From MFD04580-c1 sp963702995 (lineage in GTDB: Bacteria; Planctomycetota; Phycisphaerae; Tepidisphaerales; Tepidisphaeraceae), in assembly GCA_963702995.1 (NCBI GenBank), contig OY969783.1, positions 5,084,001 to 5,148,000 on the forward strand: a DNA stretch of 64,000 nucleotides, written 5' to 3'. How positions within the stretch are numbered: position 1 is the first letter of the stretch; every line of letters begins with the position of its first letter. The notes beneath the pieces are model-generated. The model worked only from the letters and a program-made list of their open reading frames with translations. It made no database searches and was not told the DNA's origin. A program made the position numbers and the translations under genes. Positions 47,451 through 55,800 of the stretch are shown in pieces.

Positions 47451-49169
47451 ATGGAGATCCCGGTTCTGAACCTTCCGCGGCCGGTGCCGAGCGAGCGCGT
47501 CCGCGAGCCGCAGGACACGATCCCCCAGACGCGGCCCGAGCGGGAAGAGATCAAACGGCGCCTCGCCCGCTACGTGCTGGATGTGAACCCCGTGCCGCCT
47601 CTCTCCTTCGCCGAGCTGCGCGTCCACGCCGACCGGTTCACCGAACAGCATGGGATCGACTCCCGCTATCGGGACTACATCGCCGTGGTGCTCAATGGCG
47701 AGGTCTGGCGCGAACAGTTGGCGACGGTGCCGTTCGAGCGCCGGCTCCTGCTGCTCCCCAAGTGCCTGCGGATCGAAGACAAGTGCCCCGCTCCGTTCGA
47801 TGACTTCGGGCTGCTCTGCAAGAACTGCGGCCTCTGCTCCATCCAGGACCTGCAGGGCGAGGCCGAGCGGCTGGGTTACGCGGTGCTCGTCGCGGAAGGC
47901 TCGGCGCTGGTCATGGCGATGATCCAGACGGGCAAGATCGACGCGATTGTCGGCGTGAGCTGCCTGTCGGTGCTGGAGAAGGCCTTCCCGTACATGGAAT
48001 CGGCCGCCATCCCCGGCGTCGCCATCCCCCTGCTTCAGGACGACTGCAAGGACACCACGATCGACATCGACTGGGTCTGGGACACGATCCACCTGACCAG
48101 TGACGACACAACCCGCCGCCTCGACCTCGACGGCCTGCGCAAAGAAGTCGAACGCTGGTTCGAGCCGGCCGAGATGACCCGTCTCATGGGCCCGGCGCGC
48201 ACCTCGACCGAACGCGTCGCCCGCGAATGGCTCGGCAAGACCGGCAAGCGATGGCGGCCGTTTCTGGCGGCCTGCGCTTACAAGGCCATCAAAGACGATC
48301 CGACCGCCCCCATCCCGGATGGGCTACGAAAGCTATCGATCGCCGTCGAATGCTTCCATAAGGCGTCGCTGGTCCACGACGACATCGAAGACGGCGACGC
48401 CCTTCGCTACGGCGAGAAGACCCTTCACGAAGAGCACGGCATTCCGGTCGCCCTGAACATTGGCGACCTGCTGCTGGGCGAGGGGTATCGGCTGATCGTC
48501 GAATCCGACGCGCCGGCGGAGGTGAAGTCGGACATGATCCGTATCGCCGCCCTGGGCCATCGGACGCTCTGCCTCGGGCAGGGGGCGGAGCTTTCCTGGG
48601 CACGTCGGCCGCAGCCGCTGACGCACCTCCAGGTGCTCGACATCTTCCGGCAGAAGACAGCCCCGGCGTTCGAAGTCGCATTGCGCCTCGGCGCCGCGTA
48701 CGCCGGCGTGAATGAAGACGTCGCCGAGATCCTCGCCCGCTACAGCGAAGCGCTGGGGATCGCCTACCAGATCCGCGACGACGTGGACGACCTCGCCCCA
48801 ACGGGTGAGCCGGACGACATTACCGCCATGCGGCCGTCGCTCCCGCTTGCCCTTTCCTACGAGCGGACCAAGGGGGACAACCATGCCCTCTTTGAGCGCC
48901 TCTGGGCCCGCCAGGCCACGGACGCCGACGCCGACCGAGCCCGCGCCCTGATGGCCGAGATGGGCGTCGCCGATCGCTGCCGCGGGTTGCTCGATTCCTA
49001 CAAGGAAGAGGCAATCCGCTCCCTGGTGGACCTGGAGCACGCGAGCCTCAAGGGCCTGCTTCGCCGCGTCATCGGAAAAATCTTCAGCGTCGAAGTCAAA
49101 GGATGGTGCAGTGAGTTTGAGGCTCGAAATGCTGCAGGTAGCCCGGTTGTCGCCCAAGCTGCTGGGTGA
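47451..49169 (+). CDS. DUF116-polyprenyl diphosphate synthase fusion
   Basis: 572 residues; AGGAG lies 9 bases before the ATG. Residues about 90-230 are a DUF116 domain with its Cys set (LLPKCLRIEDKCPAPFDDFG, LLCKNCGLCSIQDL and VGVSCLSV). Residues about 240-560 are a trans-prenyl diphosphate synthase: KRWRPFLA, first Asp-rich motif LVHDDIEDGDALRYG, second motif IRDDVDDLAP. The fifth residue before the first motif is Ala, which favours C20 or longer products. DUF116 is a probable Fe-S domain of unknown function. The next gene starts inside its 3' end. Confidence 0.88.
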   Translation: MEIPVLNLPRPVPSERVREPQDTIPQTRPEREEIKRRLARYVLDVNPVPPLSFAELRVHADRFTEQHGIDSRYRDYIAVVLNGEVWREQLATVPFERRLLLLPKCLRIEDKCPAPFDDFGLLCKNCGLCSIQDLQGEAERLGYAVLVAEGSALVMAMIQTGKIDAIVGVSCLSVLEKAFPYMESAAIPGVAIPLLQDDCKDTTIDIDWVWDTIHLTSDDTTRRLDLDGLRKEVERWFEPAEMTRLMGPARTSTERVAREWLGKTGKRWRPFLAACAYKAIKDDPTAPIPDGLRKLSIAVECFHKASLVHDDIEDGDALRYGEKTLHEEHGIPVALNIGDLLLGEGYRLIVESDAPAEVKSDMIRIAALGHRTLCLGQGAELSWARRPQPLTHLQVLDIFRQKTAPAFEVALRLGAAYAGVNEDVAEILARYSEALGIAYQIRDDVDDLAPTGEPDDITAMRPSLPLALSYERTKGDNHALFERLWARQATDADADRARALMAEMGVADRCRGLLDSYKEEAIRSLVDLEHASLKGLLRRVIGKIFSVEVKGWCSEFEARNAAGSPVVAQAAG

Positions 49170-49995
49170 GGCGGCCGATTCTGTCGCCGCCTTTATCCGC
49201 GGCCAGCTCAACGACGACGGCGGCTTCAAAGACCGCGCCGGGCGCAGTGACCTCTACTACACCGTTTTCGGGGTTGAGTCGCTGGTGGCGCTCCGCGCCG
49301 ATATCCCATCCAAACAGGTCGCAGGCTACCTCCGCCGCTTTGGCGATGGCGAAGGGCTGGACCTTGTCCATCTCGCCTGCCTCGCCCGCGGCTGGGCGGG
49401 CTTGCCCAAGTCCCACGCAGCCGAAATCCCCGCCGACCGGCTGATCGAGCGGATCGAGTCGTATCGCTCTCCCGACGGCGGCTACAACGCGACAAGCGGC
49501 GCGCCACGCGGCACGCTCTACGGATGCTTTCTGGCGCTGGGGGCCTACCAGGACCTTCACCGTGACCTGCCCCATGCGCAGACGATGGCCGCGAGCATCG
49601 AGGCGCTGCGAACCGACGACGGCGGCTATGCGAACCAGTCGGACTTGCCTCTGGGCCTGACCCCCTCCACGGCGGCCGCCGTTACCCTGCTCCGACATCT
49701 CGGCCGACCGGCCGACCCGTCCGTCGCCGCCTGGCTCCTGGCACGCTGTCGTCCGGAAGGGGGGTTCTTCGCCACCCCGATAGCGCCCATACCAGACCTG
49801 CTCTCCACCGCCACCGCCATCCACGCCCTCGCCGGACTGCAAGCCGACCTGGAGCCGATCAAGGAAGGGTGCCTCGACTACATCGACAGCCTCTGGACCA
49901 ACACCGGGTCCTTCTATGGGAACTGGGCGGAAGAGGCGCTGGACTGCGAATACACGTACTACGGGCTGCTGGCGCTGGGGCATCTGAGTCTGTGA
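49111..49995 (+). CDS. Prenyltransferase/squalene-oxidase-repeat protein
   Basis: 294 residues starting at a GTG 59 bases inside the previous gene. It is an alpha/alpha-barrel repeat protein with QLNDDGGFKDRAGRSDLYYT, YRSPDGGYNATSG, RTDDGGYANQSD and CRPEGGFFATP. The layout is that of protein prenyltransferase or Rab geranylgeranyl transferase beta subunits. The Asp/Cys/His metal site of those enzymes is partly visible (DCEYTYYGLLALGHL). It may act on the product of the fused synthase; the true substrate is unknown. Confidence 0.8.
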   Translation: MSLRLEMLQVARLSPKLLGEAADSVAAFIRGQLNDDGGFKDRAGRSDLYYTVFGVESLVALRADIPSKQVAGYLRRFGDGEGLDLVHLACLARGWAGLPKSHAAEIPADRLIERIESYRSPDGGYNATSGAPRGTLYGCFLALGAYQDLHRDLPHAQTMAASIEALRTDDGGYANQSDLPLGLTPSTAAAVTLLRHLGRPADPSVAAWLLARCRPEGGFFATPIAPIPDLLSTATAIHALAGLQADLEPIKEGCLDYIDSLWTNTGSFYGNWAEEALDCEYTYYGLLALGHLSL

Positions 49996-50036
49996 TCGAA
50001 CGATGCCGTCAGCGGAGGGAGCGTTTCGGGGGTGTC

Positions 50037-50385
50037 GTGATTGCGTTCGTTGCGGCGAGAACTTTTACGGCGGTGTCGTTCGTGCTCTGCTACGGCGGAA
50101 CCCCGCGATCGATTTGCTTTGTGTTCAGGGCGTCGGGCTCTCCGGCGCCGATGACCCCACCGTTCTCGAATTCGCGGCCGGTAAGGGTCCCGTATTGCTC
50201 ACGCACGACGTCGCGACGTTGGTCGGCTACGGCTATGCGCGAGTTGACTTGGGAATGCCGATGGCAGGCGTGTTGGAGGTAGGCGGCTCCCCCCGATTCG
50301 TAGAATCCTCGACGATCTTCTACTCGTCGCCGAGTCCAGCGAGCCAGCGGACTCGGAAGGCCTGGTGCGATACCTTCCGCTCTGA
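50037..50385 (+). CDS. DUF5615 PIN-like putative toxin (two frameshifts)
   Basis: About 116 residues if one base is restored near 50055 (giving VADENFYGGVVRALL) and one C in the CCCCCC run 50289-50294 (continuing IRRILDDLLLVAESS and ending VRYLPL). The family pattern 'ADENF...LL-x-HD' is seen, the latter in PVLLTHDVATLVGYGYAR. DUF5615 proteins have a Mut7-C/PIN-type fold and are usually paired with a DUF433 antitoxin. None is adjacent here. It interrupts an otherwise biosynthetic gene run. Confidence 0.65.
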
Positions 50386-50431
50386 CCGCTGAACGGCCGC
50401 GGGCCGGCGGCGAGATGGCGTTGGGGTGGGG

Positions 50432-50474
50432 AGTAAGCGTACTACCTCTTAGTGAGTGTATTAGTAAGCGTACT
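50432..50474. repeat. Three iteron-like 12-mers upstream of the cyclase gene
   Basis: AGTAAGCGTACT at 50432-50443 and 50463-50474, with a degenerate copy AGTGAGTGTATT at 50451-50462. The 12-mer is itself nearly palindromic. It lies 55-97 bp before the cyclase start, where an operator would be expected. Confidence 0.6.
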
Positions 50475-50528
50475 CTCGTCGAGCCCGGGTCGCTCGGCCG
50501 CTGACCCTGACACCCTTTGTTGGTTGAC

Positions 50529-52460
50529 ATGACCTCCGCTCAAGCAGCTTTGAATGGGAACGATCGGTTCGACTCGCATCCGGGCGCGGCGGAATCACTC
50601 GCCAACGCGCGGCGATACCTGCTTGCCCAGCGCGCGCCCGGGGGCTTCTGGGAAGGGGAGCTTTCGACCAGCGCCCTCTCGACCGCGACCGCGATTTTTT
50701 CGCTGTCGCTCTATTCGCGCATGCGCCTTGGGATGGGGACGGCGGGGGCCGAAGGCGCCGCGATCGAAGCGATGGCGGCCAAGGGCGTCGCGTGGCTGGT
50801 CGCGAACCAGAATGCCGACGGCGGGTGGGGTGACACGGTCGTCAGCTTCAGCAATATCAGCACCACGGCGCTCTGCTGGTCCGCCGTTTCGGCCGTCGGC
50901 GAGACGCCCACCGCGCGCGACGCCGTTGCCCGCGCCGCCGCTTGGCTGACTTCCCGCGCCGGCAGCCTTGAACCGGCGGCGCTGGCCCGAGCGATCATCG
51001 AACGATACGGGAAGGACCACACCTTCTCCGTCCCAATCCTGACGATGTGCGTCCTGGCGGGGCGGCTGGGGGAGGAGCCGGCGGCATGGGCGTACGTCCC
51101 GCAGCTTCCGTTCGAGCTGGCGGCCTGCCCGCAGAGCTGGTTTCGGTTCCTCAAGCTACCGGTGGTCAGCTACGCGCTGCCGGCGCTAATTGCCATCGGC
51201 CGCGTGCGGCACGCGAATCGGCCGACGTGGAACCCGATCGCCCGAGCCGCCCGCGCGATGACGGCGGGGCGGGTAATGAACGTGCTGCGGCAAATCCAGC
51301 CGAAAGGCGGCGGCTTTCTGGAGGCGACGCCGCTCACCAGCTTCGTGTTGATGAGCCTATGCGGTGCCGGTGTGGCCGGCCACCCCGTCGCGGCCGAGGG
51401 GGCCGCGTTCCTCATCCGCTCCGTTCGGCCGGACGGAAGCTGGCCGATCGACACGAACCTAGCGACATGGGTGACCACGCTATCGGTCAACGCACTCTCC
51501 AGCGCCGACGACTGGCACGCGGTGCTGGACGTCGAGGCCCGGCGATCGATCCTCGACTGGCTCCTGGCGCAGCAGTACCGCGTTCGCCACCCCTACACCG
51601 GAGCGCCGCCCGGCGCCTGGGCGTGGACCGATTTGCCCGGCGGCGTCCCAGACGCCGACGACACGGCGGGCGCGCTGGTCGCGCTAGCGCGGCTCGCACC
51701 GGAGGCCGGCCCGACCGCGCAGATGACCGACGCCGCCGAGGCGGCAGTGGGGTGGCTGCTCGACCTCCAGAACAGCGATGGCGGCATCCCCACGTTTTGC
51801 CGCGGCTGGGGCAACCTGCCGTTCGACCGGAGCGGGGCCGACTTGACCGGCCACGCGCTGCTCGCGTGGTCCGCGTGGCGGGGCGGCCTTGCGGCGACAA
51901 CCGAAGCCCGCATCCGTCGTGGCATCAGCCGGGCGCTTCTCTACCTCGCGAAAACGCAGCGGGCCGACGGCGCCTGGCTGCCCCTTTGGTTCGGGAATCA
52001 ACGCGCGGAAGGCGATAACAACCCCCTTTACGGCACCGCCCGGGTGTTGATCGGGCTTCAGTCGATCAGCGCCGCCGACGCGCCGCACGCGGCGACGCTC
52101 GCTACCAAAGCGGCGCGGTGGCTGACCGAGGCGCAAAACGGTGACGGCGGCTGGGGCGGGGATCGCGGCGCTCCCTCCTCGATCGAGGAGACGGCGCTCG
52201 CCACCCACGCGCTCCGCGGCGCGGCGGCCACGGAAGCCGGGGACGCGATCGACGCGGCGATTCAACGGGGGGCCGCATGGCTGATCGAACGAACAGATCG
52301 CGGTCAACGGTTCGAGCCCTCGCCGATCGGCTTCTACTTCGCCAAGCTCTGGTATTTCGAAAAACTCTACGCTCCGATCTTCACGGTCGCGGCGTTGTCG
52401 AGGCTCGGCGAGGGCCGTCAGTTGTCAGACAACCGAGCCCCGCCGCGTTCATCAGAATAG
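50529..52460 (+). CDS. shc: Squalene-hopene-type class II terpene cyclase
   Basis: 643 residues. The catalytic Asp motif is PDADDTAGA (DxDDTA). QW-type repeats are present: QRAPGGFWEGEL, NQNADGGWGDTV, LQNSDGGIPTF and QNGDGGWGGDR. The C-terminal GFYFAKLWYFEKLYAP is also typical. The enzyme would protonate and cyclise a linear polyprenyl such as squalene into a polycyclic lipid in the membrane. The product cannot be read from the sequence, and the nearby synthase suggests a non-squalene substrate is possible. I use ATG 50529; the frame opens 12 bases earlier. Confidence 0.9.
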   Translation: MTSAQAALNGNDRFDSHPGAAESLANARRYLLAQRAPGGFWEGELSTSALSTATAIFSLSLYSRMRLGMGTAGAEGAAIEAMAAKGVAWLVANQNADGGWGDTVVSFSNISTTALCWSAVSAVGETPTARDAVARAAAWLTSRAGSLEPAALARAIIERYGKDHTFSVPILTMCVLAGRLGEEPAAWAYVPQLPFELAACPQSWFRFLKLPVVSYALPALIAIGRVRHANRPTWNPIARAARAMTAGRVMNVLRQIQPKGGGFLEATPLTSFVLMSLCGAGVAGHPVAAEGAAFLIRSVRPDGSWPIDTNLATWVTTLSVNALSSADDWHAVLDVEARRSILDWLLAQQYRVRHPYTGAPPGAWAWTDLPGGVPDADDTAGALVALARLAPEAGPTAQMTDAAEAAVGWLLDLQNSDGGIPTFCRGWGNLPFDRSGADLTGHALLAWSAWRGGLAATTEARIRRGISRALLYLAKTQRADGAWLPLWFGNQRAEGDNNPLYGTARVLIGLQSISAADAPHAATLATKAARWLTEAQNGDGGWGGDRGAPSSIEETALATHALRGAAATEAGDAIDAAIQRGAAWLIERTDRGQRFEPSPIGFYFAKLWYFEKLYAPIFTVAALSRLGEGRQLSDNRAPPRSSE

Positions 52461-52820
52461 CCGCTCGGTCGCGGGCCGGCGGGAACAGCATTGCGACACA
52501 AACGCCGCAAGGGGCATTGGGTACGAAGCGTTGCACGCTTGGGGTAGGATGCACTGCCCCCGACGTGGGCCGCGGTGCCGGCGGTAATGCGGCATGACCA
52601 ACGGGCCGAAATCCAAAGCACGAGAATCGAAAAAATGACCAGAGGGTAAAGGAAGAAATCAAACGGAGGCGCCCGCATCGGTTTCTCCTTCTCCTGGCTT
52701 AGGCTTCTTTGAGAGATTTCGGAGTTCCGATTTGAACTGTTCACAGGGCTGTACGGCAGTCGTCGCAAACCGGCTAAGCACAGGAGGGGGCGACAACTCA
52801 GTTGGCCGCCCGGCACCAGC
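52461..52820. other. Intergenic stretch with imperfect inverted repeat
   Basis: 360 bases without a supported gene. An arm near 52608 (ccgaaatccaaagcacgagaa) is imperfectly mirrored near 52712-52735 (gagatttcggagttccgattt), like the element at 37260-37400. Confidence 0.5.
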
Positions 52821-55800
52821 ATGAACGCAACCCATGCATCCGAGACGGCGGCCGCGATCAGCGCAAGCGTCGAACCGAAACTCGAAACTCTTACTGCCTC
52901 GACGGACGGCCCCGCCCCGACGCCGACGGAACTGGCCGGCGTGCTCTCGCTTTATGAGCAGGGGCAGGTGCTGTCGGCGTTCGAGCTGTCGCGGCAGTTC
53001 GGCCCGATCGCGCAATGGAGGGGCCCGGCGGGCCGCCTCCTGGCGGGGCGGCTGGCGAACAACCTCGGGTCGCCCCGGCTCGGCAGTTCGCTTCACCGGC
53101 TGGCCTATCGGGAGTCCCCCGACAACCCCGACGTGATCTATTACTACGCCCGAAACGTCTTCGAGCGGCGCGGCACACTCGAAGCGTGGGAGTTCCTGAC
53201 CGCGCATGAGGCCCTCCCCTCGGCGACGACCGAAACACGCGCCGACTGGTACTCGCTCCACGGGCTGGTCCTGGGTTGGCTGAGGGACTTCGACGAGGCG
53301 ACGGCATGGCTCGACCGCGCCCACGCCCTCTGCCCGGAGCGCCCCTGGCCTTGGATCGAGCGGGCCGACCTCCTGGAGCGGCAGGATCGATACGCCGAGG
53401 CACTGGCGGCCGCCCGCAAGAGCCTGGAAATTCGGCCGTGGTATCGGCCCGGGGTCCAGGCGGCCGCCCGACTGCTGCAACTGATGGATCGCGACCGCGA
53501 GGCGCTGAGCCTCCTGGTCGAGGGGTGCGAGCGGCTTCAGTCCGGCCCGGTCGCGCTTCAACTGGCTTCCCTTCAGACCGAGCTGGCGATGCACGCCGAC
53601 GCCAGGGCAACGCTCGATCGAGTGGTCGAGCTGTCGCCCCTGCTCGACCGGTATTTCGCCAAGTACCTTGCGGCGCGGCGGTCCGACGCCGCCTACTACT
53701 GCGGCGACATCGCGGCCGCGATCCAACTGGGGAGAGAGTCGGAGAACGAGTTTCACAAAAAGGTCGCCGAGACCCTGGCGGCCGGCGCCGGCCAGGGCCG
53801 ACGCGCCCTGCTCCCGGTGCCGTTCGTCCGCCAGCATCACTTGACCTGCGCGCGGCGACGCTTTCGGCCATCAGCCGCTACTGGGGCATGCCGGCCGAGC
53901 ACCTGGATGTCGCGGAGAAAATTTGTTTCGACGGCACGCCGGCCCACAACGAGCGGCAATGGGCGATGGATGCCGGGTACGTCACCCGCGAGTTCAGGGT
54001 CACTTGGGAGTCCGCGGTGGCACTGATCGATCGGGGCGTCCCGTTCACGCTGACAACCGTCGAGCCGACCAGCGCGCACCTTCAGGCGTGCATCGGCTAC
54101 GACAGCCTCCGCGGCACGCTTCTCATCCGCGACCCGTTCCTGCCGATGTTCAGTGAGTTTGTCGCCGAGCCGCTGTTCGAGCGGTACAAGTCGAGCGGGC
54201 CGCGCGGGATGGCGATTGCGCCGATGGCGCAAGCGGGGCTTCTGGATGGGGTCGATCTGCCGGACGCCGATGCGTACGACGCCTTTCACAGCCTGCAACG
54301 CTCGCTCGTGCGTCACGCGCGGGCGGACGCCGGCGACGCGTACGGGCGGATGGCGCAGCGCTGGCCCGGGCACCGGATGAGGTTGGTGGCCCGCCGCACG
54401 CTCGCCAGTTACGACGGCAACACGATCGACGAGCTGGCCGCGACCGAGGCGCTGCTCGGCCTCTTCCCGGCCGACCAGGGGCTGACGCTCTTCAAGCTCG
54501 GCCTGCTCAGAACGCTCGGACGCCGAGAGGAGCGGGTGCGGCTCCTGCGCGAGATGGCCGCGATGCCCCGTGCCGACGGGGTCTTCCGGTCGCGGCTTGC
54601 CCACGAGTTGCAGAACGACTCAAGGCAGCATCCCGAGGCGATTCGCCTGCTCCGCCGCACGTTGCGGTCGATGCGGCTCGACGCCGGCAGCTACGCCGTC
54701 CTCGCCGGGGTCCTCTGGGAATCGCTTCGGCGGGAGCAATCGCTCACGCTCTATCGATTCGCCACGTCGCTGGACGAGAAGAACTCGTCGTTCGCGCGGA
54801 GCTGGTTCGTCGCGTGCCGGTACTTCAAGTGGGCCGACGAGGCGATCGCGCTGTTGCGGCGGCGGTTCGATCGCGCCGGGCGGCGCTCTGCGCAGCCCGC
54901 CTTTATGCTGGCCTGGGCGTACGAAGAGTTGAAGCTCCCCGGCGAGGCGATCGCAGCGATCGACGCGGCCCTGGCGCTGCGGCCTGACGACAGCGACCTG
55001 CTCCTCCTGGCGGCGAATTATCACGCCCGATATGGCGGCTTTGACAAGGCGGAGGCCTTCCTCGAGCGGCGCGGGACAAGTGCCGGGCCGGCGCATACCT
55101 ACGCGCTTCGGCCGAAATCGCCCAGTTCCGCGGCGATTCCGCCCGGTCCCTGGCACTGTGGCAATCGGTGCTCGTCGATGAGCCGCTGGCGCTGGACGCG
55201 CACCGCTGGGCGGCGCGGCTGCTGGCCGAGCAACAGAGCCGGGCGGCCGCGTTGAGCCATATCGAGGCGGCGTGCGCCCGGTCCCCACACAGCCTGCCGC
55301 TCCAGATGCTCCGGATCGAGTGGAGCCGCGACGCCGAGCCCGAAGCGCTGGAGCGGGTCGTGCGCGGCCTGCTCGAAATCGAGCCGGGGGACGCCTGGCG
55401 CGGCGCGAGCTGGCCGCGGCGCTGCTCCGCCAGCAACGCGGGGACGAAGCGCTAATCGAGGCTGAGACCGCCGCGCGGCTGGACCCGGTGAACCCGTCCA
55501 GCCCGTTCTATGTCGGCAAGGTCTACGTTCATCTGGGCCGGATGGATGAGGCGAAGGCGGCGTTTCGCAAGGCGATCGAATTTTCGGTGGACGCCGAATT
55601 CGCTGTCCGCGAATTGCTGGCCTGTTGTCAGTCGATCGGGCAGCGCAAAGCCGAGCTCGCGTTTGTCAGAAGCGAACTGAAGCGGCAGACGATCTTCGGC
55701 GATGGGTTGCTGGCGTACCGGTCGCTCGCCGCCGACGCCCTTAGCTCCGACGAGCTGCTTGCCCATCTGAATGAAGCGCTCGAGGCCCGGCCTGACCTCT

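Noticed and set aside
52659..53840. 393-codon minus-strand frame
   Set aside because: Antisense to the TPR protein; the plus-strand product has a regular TPR pattern.
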